From assembly GCA_046330955.1 (NCBI GenBank), contig JAXLRT010000011.1, positions 62,001-126,000 on the forward strand: 64,000 nucleotides of DNA. The letters run 5' to 3'. Numbering within the stretch: position 1 is the first letter of the stretch; the number at the start of each line of letters is the position of its first letter. Shown in pieces: positions 25,697-34,470 of this stretch. The notes under the pieces were generated by a model. The model was not told where the DNA came from and did no database searches. It saw only the letters and a program-made list of their open reading frames with translations. This stretch comes from JADJPO01 sp046330955 (GTDB lineage Bacteria > Actinomycetota > Actinomycetes > Actinomycetales > Kineosporiaceae). Made by a program: the position numbers and the translations under genes.

Positions 25697-27028
25697 GTGA
25701 GCCGCGCCGACAGCGCCCTCGCGCGGGCGCTGGCCCTGACCTTCCTGGACGCCGACTGGCAGTTCGAGGCGCTGCTGGACCGTGCCGCCCAGGTTCTCGG
25801 CGGACGACGCCGGTGGGTCCGCCGCCTGGTCAAGGACCTGCTCGCGGCCTTCCCGCGGGCACCCCGCGACACGCCGTCCACTCTCGCCGACTGGATCGGT
25901 GATCACCCCTCGCTGGCCGAGGCCGCGGCGCGCGCCCGGGAGGTCGGTCGGCCGCTGCGGGTGGTGGCGATCCACCCCGGACACACCGAGATGGGCCGGC
26001 GACGCTGGCCGGTCCCACCGCTCGACGACCTCGGGGACCTGGCCGAACTGCTCGATCTCGACCAGGAACACCTCGCCTGGTTCGCCGACCAGCAGCACCA
26101 CGCGCGGCGCACCCCCGACGGACCGTTGCACCACTATCGACGACGGTGGATCGCGCGATCGGGGCGGACGCCGCGACTGCTCGAGGCGCCGTTGCCCCGG
26201 CTGCGCGCCCTGCATCGCACGCTGACCCACCAGGTGCTCGCGGCCGTCCCCACCCACCCCGCGGCCCACGGTTTCGTCCCCGGTCGCAGTGCCGTCACCG
26301 GCGCTCGGCAACACGTGGGGCGCGACGCCGTCCTCGGCCTGGATCTGTCGGCCTTCTTCGCCTCGGTGAGCGCGGCCCGGGTGCGGGCGATCTGGCGCGC
26401 CGCGGGCTACCCCGAGCCGGTGGCCGACGCCCTGACCGGGCTGGTGACGACGCTCGCCCCGGTCCGGGTGCTCGGCGCCATGCCACCGGGTGGCGCGCCC
26501 GAGGGTCGGGCGCTGCTGCGGGCCTGGTTGCGCACCCCGCACCTGCCCCAGGGGGCGCCCACTTCCCCGGCCCTGGCCAACCTGGCGGCCTGGCGGCTGG
26601 ACGCTCGGCTCGCCGGCTACGCCGCAGCCGCCGGGTGGTGCTACACGCGCTACGCCGATGACCTGACGTTCTCGGGTGGCTCCGATCTGGCCCGTCGCGC
26701 CGAGGCCGTGGCGGCCACGTTGAGCCGGATCGTCGCCGAGGAGGGGTTTCGGGTGAACCCGGCCAAGACCCGGCTGCGCACCGCGAGCCAACGCCAGGTG
26801 GTCACCGGGATCGTGGTGAACCACACCCCCGGTCCGGGCCGAGCCGAGTACGACCGGCTGAAGGCATTGCTGCACAACGCCTCTCGCACCGGCGGCCAGG
26901 CGCAGAACCGCGACGGGCACCCCGACTTCGCGGCTCAGGTCCGCGGGCGCATCGCCTGGGTCACCCAGCTTCACCCCGAGCGGGGCGCTCGCTTGCTGGC
27001 CGCCTGGCACGCGGTGGACTGGGGCTGA
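25697..27028 (+). CDS. Retron-type reverse transcriptase
   Basis: The 443-residue RT (from the GTG at 25697) has an N-terminal helical region of about 190 residues followed by RT motifs. These are AAHGFVPGRSAV, ARQH (in the position of retron NAxxH), catalytic Asp 216 in LGLDLSAFF, LPQGAPTSP (283-291), YTRYADDLTFSGG (YADD at 319-322), FRVNPAKTRLR and QVVTGIVVN (VTG at 369-371). The YADD together with the VTG thumb motif is diagnostic of retron RTs and excludes group II intron maturases, which carry extra X/HNH domains absent here. The N-terminus with LLEAPLPRLRALHRT resembles myxobacterial Mx162-type RTs from memory. An in-frame extension back to 25490 would overlap the RNA and is rejected. 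No effector gene is fused or co-oriented. Confidence 0.9.
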   Translation: MSRADSALARALALTFLDADWQFEALLDRAAQVLGGRRRWVRRLVKDLLAAFPRAPRDTPSTLADWIGDHPSLAEAAARAREVGRPLRVVAIHPGHTEMGRRRWPVPPLDDLGDLAELLDLDQEHLAWFADQQHHARRTPDGPLHHYRRRWIARSGRTPRLLEAPLPRLRALHRTLTHQVLAAVPTHPAAHGFVPGRSAVTGARQHVGRDAVLGLDLSAFFASVSAARVRAIWRAAGYPEPVADALTGLVTTLAPVRVLGAMPPGGAPEGRALLRAWLRTPHLPQGAPTSPALANLAAWRLDARLAGYAAAAGWCYTRYADDLTFSGGSDLARRAEAVAATLSRIVAEEGFRVNPAKTRLRTASQRQVVTGIVVNHTPGPGRAEYDRLKALLHNASRTGGQAQNRDGHPDFAAQVRGRIAWVTQLHPERGARLLAAWHAVDWG

Positions 27029-27051
27029 GGTGCGAAACACCTGACCGCCGG

Positions 27052-27815
27052 TCATTCCCGGTCGAGAGCACCGGCCCCATCCTTCTTCGCGGCTGCGGCC
27101 GTGAGCGCGTCGTGCTGACGAAGCCAGGCGATCAGTTCGGCGGGCGCGTCGGAGCGCAGGGCGGCGTCGAGTGGGGTCAGGCCGTCCCAGCCGACCCAGT
27201 TGATGTCGGCGCCCGCCTCGAGGAGGCTGGCCGCGGTGTCGAGCCGGCCGCCGTGGCATGCCCCCCAGAAGGCTCCGGTGATGTCCTGGCTGCTGGGGGC
27301 ATCCCGTGCGTCCGGGTGGAGGAACTCCCGGACGCGGGCGTGCTCACCCAAGGCTGCGGCCTCCCAGAGCGTCGTGCGGCCCCGCGCTGCAGCAGCCGAC
27401 GGGCGGCTGCCCATTGCCCGAAAACAGTGGCATCGGCGAGCGGGGTGCCGCCGGCGATGACAGCGCCGGGAGCGTTGATGTCGGCACCGCCGTCCAGGAG
27501 GGCATCGAGGGCGTCGAGGTCATCGCTGCTGGCGGCCCAGTGCAGCGGGGTCTCCTGGTGCGGGCCACCCAAGGCTGCGTCGGGGTCGGCGCCGGCCCCG
27601 ATGAGGATGGCGATGGTGGTGGCCACCTGCGGGAAGTGCCCTGGCCAGTCGGTGGCCACGTGCAGCAAGGTGCGGCCGTCCCGGTGGGCGAGTCGGGCAC
27701 GGGCGAGGTCGGGGTACTCGTCCAGCAGCCGGCTCAGGGTGGCCACATCGCCGGTGTGGATGGCGTCCACGGCGGCGGCGACCTGCTCGGGCTCGGCCAT
27801 CGAGGAGTCGGTCAT
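27052..27815 (-). pseudogene. Ankyrin-repeat protein, broken by a frameshift
   Basis: Two frames together encode one ankyrin-repeat protein of about 255 residues. The N-terminal part starts at the ATG at 27815 (GAGGAGGGG upstream). It has repeats GRTLLHVATDWPGHFPQVATT, ETPLHWAASSDDLDALDALLDGGADIN and GTPLADATVFGQWAAARRLLQRGA. The reading frame is then lost near 27377-27384 (a GGGGCC run on the minus strand). It resumes in another frame with RTTLWEAAALGEHARVREFL and ends with GADINWVGWDGLTPLDAA. Adding one base at the G/C run restores a continuous family-like sequence. This is either a real inactivating one-base deletion or a sequencing error in a homopolymer. It converges with the RT gene, 23 bases apart; parE is upstream. 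Confidence 0.85.
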
Positions 27816-27850
27816 GCCCCCTCCTCGCTCCCGGACGATGTCACCCGACC

Positions 27851-30061
27851 TCAGGCGTCGATGCGGTCGCGATCCAGCGCTGCGGCCCCGGCCACGATGA
27901 AGTCCTTGCGCGGCGCCACGTCGTTGCCCATCAACAGCTCGAACACCTTGGTCGCCGCCTCCAGGTCGCTCATGCGCACCCGGCGCAGCGTACGGTGACG
28001 CGGGTCCATGGTGGTCTCGGCGAGCTGGTCGGCGTCCATCTCGCCCAGGCCCTTGTAGCGCTGCGGCGGCGACTTGTAGGTGCGGTTCTTCTTGTCCAAC
28101 GCCGCCAGCGTGCGATGCAGCTCGGCGTCGGAGTAGGTGTAGACGTACTCGTTCTTCTTGGCCCCGGGGTTGACGATCTCGACCCGGTGCAACGGCGGGA
28201 CGGCGGCGAACACCCGTCCGGCCTCGACCAGCGGGCGCATGTACCGGAAGAACAACGTGAGCAGCAGGGTGCGGATGTGCGCGCCGTCCACATCGGCGTC
28301 CGACATCAGAATGATCTTGCCGTAGCGCACCGCCTCCAGATCGAAGGTGCGTCCCGACCCGGCACCGATCACCTGGATGATCGCCGCACACTCGGCGTTC
28401 TTGAGCATGTCGGCGACGGACGCCTTCTGCACGTTGAGGATCTTGCCGCGGATCGGCAGCAGCGCCTGGAACTCGCTGATCCGCGCCCGCCGCGCCGTCC
28501 CCAACGCGGAGTCGCCCTCGACGATGAACAACTCGCTGCGTTCGACGTCGTCGCTGCGGCAGTCGACCAGCTTGGAGGGCAGCGACGAACTCTCCAGCGC
28601 GTTCTTGCGCCGGCTGATCTCCTTGTGCTGCCGGGCCGCCACCCGGGTGCGCATCGCCCCGACGACCTTCTCCAGCAACAGGGCCGCCTGCGCCTTCTCG
28701 ACCCGCTTGGCCGAGGTCAGCAGGGCGGTCAGCTCCCGCTCCACCACGTCGGCGACGATCTTGCGCACGGCGGAGGTGCCCAGTACCTCCTTGGTCTGCC
28801 CCTCGAACTGTGGCTCGGCCAGCCGGACGGTGACCACCGCGGTCAGACCCTCGAGGACGTCGTCCTTCTCGAGCTTGTCGTCCTTGCCGAACTTGAGCCG
28901 GCGCGCGTTGTCGTCCACGACCTTCTTGAAGGTCTTGACCAGCGACTGCTCGAACCCCGCGATGTGGGTACCGCCCTTGGGCGTGGCGATGATGTTGACG
29001 AACGAGCGCACCTCGGTGTCGTAGCCGGTGCCCCAGCGCAGCGCGACGTCGACCTGGCACTCCCGCTCGAGCTCGGTCGGGGTCATGTGGCCCCGGTCGT
29101 CGAGCACCGGCACGTTCTCGCGGAACGTCCCGGCGCCGCGCAACCGCCAGACGTCACTGACCTTCTCGTCGGTGGCCAGGAACTCGGCGAACTCGGCGAT
29201 GCCACCGTCGTGCAGGAAGGTCTCGCTGTGGACGCCGTGCTCACCCGGCGTGCCCGGCAGGCGCCGCTCGTCGCGCAGTTCGATCGCCAGTCCGGGCACC
29301 AGGTAGCTGGTCTGCCGAGCACGGGTGACCAGCTCGTCGTAGGTGAACGCGGCGTCCTCGAGGAAGATCTGCTGGTCGGCCCAGTACCGCACCCGGGTGC
29401 CGGTGACCCCGCGCTTGACGGTGCCGACGATCCGCAGGTCGCTGCGGTCGGTGAACGGGGTGAACGGCGAATCCGGGGACGGCGCGCCGCCGGCGTCGTC
29501 GAACACGCCCGGCTCACCGCGGCGGAAGCTCATCGCGTGGAGCTTGCCGCCCCGGGCCACCTGGACGTCGAGGCGAGCCGACAGCGCGTTCACCACGCTG
29601 GCGCCGACGCCGTGCAGTCCCCCGGAGGCCGCGTACGAGCCGCCACCGAACTTCCCGCCGGCGTGCAGCTTGGTGTAGACCACCTCGACCCCGGACAGTC
29701 CGGTCTTGGGCTCGATGTCGACCGGGATACCCCGGCCGTCGTCGGCCACCTCGACCGAGCCGTCGGCGTGCAGCACGACGTCGATGCGCTTGCAGTGCTC
29801 ACCGAGGGCCTCGTCGACCGAGTTGTCGATGATCTCCCACAGGCAGTGCATCAGCCCGCGGGAGTCGGTGGACCCGATGTACATGCCGGGGCGTTTGCGC
29901 ACTGCCTCGAGGCCCTCGAGCACCGACAGGTGACGTGCGGTGTAGTCGGACGAGCCTGCGGCCGCTCGGCGCGCGGTACCCCCGGCGCGGTTGGTGCCTA
30001 TCGGCTGAACGGCCACTGCCTGCCCACCTCGTGTCCCTCTCGCCCCGACTCGCGAGGCCAT
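27851..30061 (-). CDS. parE: DNA topoisomerase IV subunit B (ParE/GyrB family)
   Basis: A 736-residue ATPase subunit of a type IIA topoisomerase. GHKL ATPase motifs are EIIDNSVDEAL, DDGRGIPVD and GLHGVGASVVNALS. VRYWADQQIFL lies in the transducer domain. The TOPRIM motifs are FIVEGDSALG and MSDADVDGAHIRTLLL. It pairs with ParC at 19.3-22.8 kb. The start is uncertain: the ATG at 30061 has only a weak AGAAG, and a GTG about 19 codons later would also give a normal length. It is separated from parC here by the xylose, retron and ankyrin genes. Confidence 0.93.
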   Translation of the reverse strand: MASRVGARGTRGGQAVAVQPIGTNRAGGTARRAAAGSSDYTARHLSVLEGLEAVRKRPGMYIGSTDSRGLMHCLWEIIDNSVDEALGEHCKRIDVVLHADGSVEVADDGRGIPVDIEPKTGLSGVEVVYTKLHAGGKFGGGSYAASGGLHGVGASVVNALSARLDVQVARGGKLHAMSFRRGEPGVFDDAGGAPSPDSPFTPFTDRSDLRIVGTVKRGVTGTRVRYWADQQIFLEDAAFTYDELVTRARQTSYLVPGLAIELRDERRLPGTPGEHGVHSETFLHDGGIAEFAEFLATDEKVSDVWRLRGAGTFRENVPVLDDRGHMTPTELERECQVDVALRWGTGYDTEVRSFVNIIATPKGGTHIAGFEQSLVKTFKKVVDDNARRLKFGKDDKLEKDDVLEGLTAVVTVRLAEPQFEGQTKEVLGTSAVRKIVADVVERELTALLTSAKRVEKAQAALLLEKVVGAMRTRVAARQHKEISRRKNALESSSLPSKLVDCRSDDVERSELFIVEGDSALGTARRARISEFQALLPIRGKILNVQKASVADMLKNAECAAIIQVIGAGSGRTFDLEAVRYGKIILMSDADVDGAHIRTLLLTLFFRYMRPLVEAGRVFAAVPPLHRVEIVNPGAKKNEYVYTYSDAELHRTLAALDKKNRTYKSPPQRYKGLGEMDADQLAETTMDPRHRTLRRVRMSDLEAATKVFELLMGNDVAPRKDFIVAGAAALDRDRIDA

Positions 30062-30238
30062 CTTCTCGTACGCCTGATCGAGGCTACCTGGCCTCTCGGA
30101 GCAGCTTCGCGGTGAGCGAACGCGACTCGCCGCGGTTTTCGGGAAGTGCTCGGCCTGGTTGACTGTTGCCGAGAACGCATCGACCGACAGGAACAGCGAA
30201 CGGGGTACGTCCCGCCGACCGGCCGAAGGAGGCCAGCA

Positions 30239-30469
30239 GTGAACGCCACTCTTGCCCCAACTGCGCTCAGCGCGGCCGACCGCTGCGACCGGTGCGGAGC
30301 GCGCGCCTACATTCGGGTGGTGCTGCCCGGCGGCGGCGAACTGCTCTTCTGCGCCCACCACGGCCGCACCCACGAGGGCGCCCTGCGCGAGCGCGCCGTC
30401 CACTTCCACGACGAGACCGGCCGCCTGGTCGAGTCCACGCCCGGCACCGCCCCGGACGACGAGCGCTGA
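30239..30469 (+). CDS. DUF7455-type small zinc-binding protein
   Basis: A 76-residue protein with CDRCGARAYIRV and LLFCAHHGRTHEGAL. The Cys-Cys and Cys-His-His sets suggest a small zinc site. The family is conserved in actinobacteria next to the principal sigma factor region; the function is unknown. AAGGAGG lies 6 bases before the GTG at 30239. It is divergent from parE. Confidence 0.85.
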   Translation: MNATLAPTALSAADRCDRCGARAYIRVVLPGGGELLFCAHHGRTHEGALRERAVHFHDETGRLVESTPGTAPDDER

Positions 30470-30512
30470 GTTCGTCCTCGACGTCCGAGAGGTGAGCGAG
30501 CGGAGCACCACC

Positions 30513-30518
30513 TAGGCT
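30513..30518 (+). promoter_or_regulatory. -10-like TAGGCT box before DUF456 gene
   Basis: TAGGCT lies 8 bases before the ATG at 30527. A transcript starting there would be leaderless or nearly so. No Shine-Dalgarno sequence is present, which fits. Confidence 0.5.
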
Positions 30519-30526
30519 CCACGCTC

Positions 30527-31003
30527 ATGGGGATCACCGTCCTGGCCGGCGTCCTGATCGTTGCCGGACTGATCGGCATCGTCGTGCCGGTGCTGCCCGG
30601 CCTGCTGCTGAGCTGGGCCGGCGTCCTGGTCTGGGCACTGTCGCTGCGCACCGGTGCCGCCTGGACCACGCTGGGGATCGCCAGCGCGATCATGGTGCTG
30701 GGCACGGTGATCAAGTACCTGGTGCCCGGACGCACCCTGCGCGAGGCCGGGGTGCCCTGGTCGACCCTGGGGCTGGGCACCCTGCTGGGGATCGTCGGCT
30801 TCTTCGTCGTCCCGGTGGTGGGCCTGTTCGTGGGGTTCGTCGCCGGGGTCTACCTCGGGGAGCGGGTCCGCCTGAACGACAACTCCGCTGCCTGGCCCTC
30901 GACCGTCGCCGCCCTGCGGGCCGTCGGCCTCAGCATGCTGATCGAGCTGCTCGCCGGCCTGCTCATCGCCGCCACCTGGGCCGCCGCCCTCATCCTCACC
31001 TGA
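30527..31003 (+). CDS. DUF456 membrane protein
   Basis: A 158-residue integral membrane protein of DUF456 with four to five helices, about residues 2-30, 38-60, 75-110 and 125-155. The family is rich in Gly and the conserved glycine segment GLIGIVVPVLPGLLLSWAGV is present. The function is unknown; some family members are linked to glycine-zipper membrane packing. It ends just before REP-like copy 2 and converges on the LysE gene. Confidence 0.88.
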   Translation: MGITVLAGVLIVAGLIGIVVPVLPGLLLSWAGVLVWALSLRTGAAWTTLGIASAIMVLGTVIKYLVPGRTLREAGVPWSTLGLGTLLGIVGFFVVPVVGLFVGFVAGVYLGERVRLNDNSAAWPSTVAALRAVGLSMLIELLAGLLIAATWAAALILT

Positions 31004-31021
31004 CCCCGAAAAACCCCCCAC

Positions 31022-31126
31022 AAACCTGCTCATGCTCCGCAGGTGCCCACCCATGCTCCGTAGGTGACGCCATCCGGCCGTCCCCAGCGGAGCATGACGT
31101 GTCACCTGCGGAGCATGAGCAGGTTT
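31022..31126. repeat. REP-like palindromic element, copy 2 (bidirectional terminator candidate)
   Basis: A perfect 24-bp inverted repeat (31022-31045 with 31103-31126) with core CTCATGCTCCGCAGGTG. Two inner copies of CATGCTCCG in opposite orientation lie at 31052-31060 and 31088-31096, so four motif units form nested hairpins. Flanking C and G runs extend the stem with one mismatch. It occupies the gap between the convergent DUF456 and LysE stops. Confidence 0.92.
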
Positions 31127-31137
31127 CGGGGGGTGTG

Positions 31138-31791
31138 TCAGAGGGCGAAGGCGACCGTGCCGCCGAGCACGAGCAGGACGACGCCGGTGAGCCCGTGCAG
31201 CCAGGTGTCCACTGCGGGTCGGGTGACCAGCGCACGGCCGCGGTCGACCGCCCCCACGAACACCACATACCAGGCGGACGTCGTCAGCGCCCAGACCGCG
31301 CCGAGCATCACGCCGCTGGCGAAGACGTACCCGCGGGGGGCGATGAACTGCGGGATCAGCGAGATCGCGAACACTCCGGCCTTGGGGTTACCCAGATTGG
31401 TGGCCAGCCCGGCGAGGTAGGCACCGGGCCGATCCGAACTCGGCTGCCTCGTCCGGCCGACGGCCACAGGATGGGCAGCAGCCCGGGCTGAACGGGTGCG
31501 CCGGCTGCTGCGCAGGGCCCGCAGGCTGTTCACCCCGAGGACGGCGAGCACCAGCCCGCCGCCCACCCGCAACACTGCGTAGGCACTCGGATTGGCCAGC
31601 AACAGGGCCGACAGGCCGCCTGCCGCCGTGGTGGACCAGATGAGCAAGCCGGTACAGGTGCCCGCGATGCTGATCCAGGCCATCCGGGGTCCGCCGGCCA
31701 ACGCCTGGCGCAGCATGAGGGCCTGACCGGCCCCTGGCACCATGGCCAGCAGCCAACAGGTGGCGACGAAGGCGGGTAGCCGGATCGGCAT
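31138..31791 (-). CDS. LysE/RhtB-family amino acid exporter
   Basis: A 217-residue exporter with six predicted helices. The family start is MVPGAGQALMLRQALAGGPRMA and the family loop is NLGNPKAGVFAISLIPQFI. It probably exports an amino acid or related metabolite. It is divergent from an ArgP/LysG-like LysR regulator, the classical lysG-lysE arrangement; the substrate (lysine, arginine or other) is not fixed. Confidence 0.92.
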   Translation of the reverse strand: MPIRLPAFVATCWLLAMVPGAGQALMLRQALAGGPRMAWISIAGTCTGLLIWSTTAAGGLSALLLANPSAYAVLRVGGGLVLAVLGVNSLRALRSSRRTRSARAAAHPVAVGRTRQPSSDRPGAYLAGLATNLGNPKAGVFAISLIPQFIAPRGYVFASGVMLGAVWALTTSAWYVVFVGAVDRGRALVTRPAVDTWLHGLTGVVLLVLGGTVAFAL

Positions 31792-31848
31792 GACGGCCCT
31801 CCTGAACGAGTCGGTACGTCAGCCTGACCCGAACTCGGAATCAAACAA

Positions 31849-31867
31849 AGTCAACTCTCTTCTGACT
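31849..31867. promoter_or_regulatory. Candidate LysR operator, lysE / lysR divergent region
   Basis: AGTCA and TGACT form an inverted repeat with a 9-base spacer in the 88-base divergent gap, 12 bases before the regulator GTG. The AT-rich surroundings and dyad fit a LysR-type site. Binding is inferred. Confidence 0.45.
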
Positions 31868-31879
31868 ACCTTCGAGATT

Positions 31880-32815
31880 GTGAACACTCAGGTGCCTGAC
31901 CAGGTGCGGTTGCTGGCCTTGATCCGCCAGACCGGCACCTTGGCCGGAGCCGCGGCCGCCCTCGGCATCACCCCGGCCGCCGCCACCCAGCGGCTCGCCC
32001 GGGCCGAACGCGATTGGGGCGTCAGCCTCGTGACCCGCGGCCCACGCGGAGCCGTGCTCACCGCGGCCGGGGCACTGCTGGCCCCGTACGGCGAGGCCAT
32101 CGATCGTCAGGCTCACGCCGCGTCGGCGGCGTTCGACGCCTTCTCGACCGAGACCTCCCGCCGGCTGCGGGTCGGCGCGTTCCAGGCGGCCGCCCTGCAC
32201 CTGCTCCCGGCGGCGCTCACCGCGCTGCGGCACCGACACCCCGACGCCGACATCTCGGTGGTCGACCAGGCGTCCCACCGGGCCGTGCGGGCCGTGGCAT
32301 CGGCCGAACTCGACCTCGCGGTGTTCGCCTCGTGGGACCGCCGACCCTCGCCCGAACCGGGGGTGGACATTCATCACCTGATGCGTGATCCGCTGGTCGT
32401 CGTCCTGCCGGACGACCATCCGCTGGCCAGGCGACACCGCGAGGGCCTGTCGCTGGACCAACTGCACGCCGAGACCTGGGTCGTGATCCGCGCCGGCCAT
32501 GCCGCGCGGGAACAGTTCGACCGCGCGGCACAGGGCGCAGGCTTCACTCCCCAGGTCCGCTTCGAGACCGAGTCCTACGACGTGGCTCAGGCCTTCGTGG
32601 GCACCGGGATCGGGGTTGCCCTGGTCTCACGCCTGGCCCTGACCGCTGTCCCGGGGACGACGCATCGCACCCTGCTCAACCCGGCGCTGCACCGCGACCT
32701 GCACGTCGTCGTCCCGACCGACCCGGCGACCGTACCGCTCGCGGAGGCCTTCCTCAGGGTGCTGCGCGGCGTCGTCCACGACCTGGACCACCATCGCCCT
32801 GAACGCCGCCCCTGA
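31880..32815 (+). CDS. LysR-family regulator, ArgP/LysG-like
   Basis: The 311-residue protein starts at a GTG (31880) with the winged helix LLALIRQTGTLAGAAAALGITPAAATQRLARAERDWGV. The effector domain follows at residues 90-300. The pattern matches ArgP/LysG regulators that sense basic amino acids. It is divergent from the LysE exporter it probably controls. An open frame upstream to 31742 overlaps the promoter and is not used. The 3' end meets REP-like copy 3. Confidence 0.88.
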   Translation: MNTQVPDQVRLLALIRQTGTLAGAAAALGITPAAATQRLARAERDWGVSLVTRGPRGAVLTAAGALLAPYGEAIDRQAHAASAAFDAFSTETSRRLRVGAFQAAALHLLPAALTALRHRHPDADISVVDQASHRAVRAVASAELDLAVFASWDRRPSPEPGVDIHHLMRDPLVVVLPDDHPLARRHREGLSLDQLHAETWVVIRAGHAAREQFDRAAQGAGFTPQVRFETESYDVAQAFVGTGIGVALVSRLALTAVPGTTHRTLLNPALHRDLHVVVPTDPATVPLAEAFLRVLRGVVHDLDHHRPERRP

Positions 32816-32820
32816 GCCCG

Positions 32821-32922
32821 AACCCGCTCATGCTCCGCAGGTGACGCGCCGTCCGGCCGAAGTCGGCCCGAAAAGCGTCAGCTGCGGAGCATGAGTCGTC
32901 ACCTGCGGAGCATGACCGGGTT
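32821..32922. repeat. REP-like palindromic element, copy 3 (bidirectional terminator candidate)
   Basis: A 25-bp inverted repeat with one mismatch (32821-32845 with 32898-32922) and core CTCATGCTCCGCAGGTGAC. A further inner unit, GCTGCGGAGCATGAG, lies at 32881-32895. It fills the gap between the convergent lysR and sigma factor stops. Confidence 0.9.
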
Positions 32923-32935
32923 TGGTGCGGGTTGC

Positions 32936-34330
32936 TCAGTCGAGGTAGTCGCGCAGCACCTGGGAACGGCTGGGGTGGCGCAACTTCGACATGGTCTTGG
33001 ACTCGATCTGGCGAATCCGCTCGCGGGTCACCCCGTAGACCTTGCCGATCTCGTCCAGCGTCTTGGGCTGGCCGTCGGTCAGGCCGAAGCGCATCGAGAC
33101 CACCCCGGCCTCGCGCTCGGACAGCGTGTCGAGCACCGAGTGCAACTGCTCCTGCAGCAGGGTGAACGAGACGGCGTCCGCCGGGACGACGGCCTCGGAG
33201 TCCTCGATCAGGTCACCGAACTCGCTGTCACCGTCCTCGCCGAGCGGGGTGTGCAACGAGATCGGCTCGCGACCGTACTTCTGGACCTCGACCACCTTCT
33301 CGGGGGTCATGTCCAGTTCCTTGGCCAGCTCCTCCGGGGTGGGTTCGCGACCCAGGTCCTGCAGCATCTGCCGCTGCACCCGGGCCAGCTTGTTGATGAC
33401 CTCGACCATGTGCACCGGGATGCGGATGGTGCGCGCCTGGTCGGCCATCGCCCGGGTGATCGCCTGCCGGATCCACCACGTGGCATAGGTCGAGAACTTG
33501 TAACCCTTGGTGTAGTCGAACTTCTCGACCGCGCGGATCAGACCCAGGTTGCCCTCCTGGATCAGGTCCAGGAAGAGCATGCCGCGGCCGGTGTAGCGCT
33601 TGGCCAGCGAGACCACGAGCCGCAGGTTCGCCTCGAGCAGGTGGTTCTTGGCGCGGCGTCCGTCCTCGGCGATCCAGTACAGCTCCCGGCGCATCTTCTG
33701 CTCGAGCTTGGCGCCCGAGTTCAGCTTCTCCTCGGCGAACAGGCCGGCCTCGATGCGCTTGGCCAGCTCGACCTCCTGCTCGGCATTGAGCAGCGCCACC
33801 TTGCCGATCTGCTTGAGGTAGTCCTTGACCGGGTCGGCCGTCGCGCCGGCGGTCGCCACCTGCTGGGCCGGGGCATCGTCGTCGTCGTCGGACAGGACGA
33901 ACGCGTCCTCCTCCTCGACGACCGCGGGAGCCTCGGCCTCGACGGCTTCGACGACCTCGGGGGTCTCCTCCACCTCGATGTCGGCCAGGTCGGGCTCGGC
34001 GACCTCGAGCTCGTCGATGGCCTCCGGCTCGACGTCCTCGCCCTCGACGACGGCAGCCTCGTCCGCGCCATCCGCGCCCGCCGCATCGGCCTTGGCTCCG
34101 CGACCCTTGGCCGGAGCCTTGGCAGCTGCCTTCTTGGCCGGCTTCCCGCCCGGGGCGGCGTCATCGGAGGCCGCTGCCCGGCTGGATCGCTTGGCCGGAA
34201 CCGTCGCCTTCACCGTCGCCTTGGCCGTGGCACCGGCAGCGAGCACACCACCCCCAGAGGCAGCCGCCTCGACGGAACCCTCGTGCTCGGAGGGGATGGA
34301 AGCGGACACGGAAGCCGGAACCGACGACAC
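32936..34330 (-). CDS. sigA: Principal RNA polymerase sigma factor (HrdB/SigA)
   Basis: The 464-residue sigma-70 protein has an Ala/Lys/Glu-rich N-terminal tail typical of actinobacterial HrdB, region 1.2 (DPVKDYLKQIGKVALLN), and region 2 with AKRYTGRGMLFLDLIQEGN and YKFSTYATWWIRQAI (2.3-2.4). Region 3 follows, and then region 4 with GVTRERIRQIESKTMSKLRH (the -35-binding helix). It directs housekeeping transcription. The GTG at 34330 is chosen because AAAGG lies 6 bases upstream; the open frame runs back to 34381. Confidence 0.96.
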   Translation of the reverse strand: MSSVPASVSASIPSEHEGSVEAAASGGGVLAAGATAKATVKATVPAKRSSRAAASDDAAPGGKPAKKAAAKAPAKGRGAKADAAGADGADEAAVVEGEDVEPEAIDELEVAEPDLADIEVEETPEVVEAVEAEAPAVVEEEDAFVLSDDDDDAPAQQVATAGATADPVKDYLKQIGKVALLNAEQEVELAKRIEAGLFAEEKLNSGAKLEQKMRRELYWIAEDGRRAKNHLLEANLRLVVSLAKRYTGRGMLFLDLIQEGNLGLIRAVEKFDYTKGYKFSTYATWWIRQAITRAMADQARTIRIPVHMVEVINKLARVQRQMLQDLGREPTPEELAKELDMTPEKVVEVQKYGREPISLHTPLGEDGDSEFGDLIEDSEAVVPADAVSFTLLQEQLHSVLDTLSEREAGVVSMRFGLTDGQPKTLDEIGKVYGVTRERIRQIESKTMSKLRHPSRSQVLRDYLD

Positions 34331-34470
34331 GGACGACCTTTCGTCGCAAAGAATGGAATACCGGGGACAACGTCCGGGCACGCGAAGACATGCCCCAACG
34401 GGTCAACTCGTCATTCTGGCATGTGAGGTGCACCCACAGCACATCGAAAGCATCCGTCCGCCCGGGCGAG

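Noticed and set aside
25697..27028. Group II intron or diversity-generating retroelement RT
   Set aside because: No maturase X or HNH domain, no variable repeat or template repeat, and the YADD with VTG motif set points to retron RTs.
27052..27815. Ankyrin protein as the retron effector
   Set aside because: It is on the opposite strand, convergent, and frameshifted. Ankyrin effectors are not an established retron type that I can name.
22837..32922. CRISPR array
   Set aside because: The repeats are palindromic, widely separated and unspaced by unique regular spacers; no cas gene is nearby.
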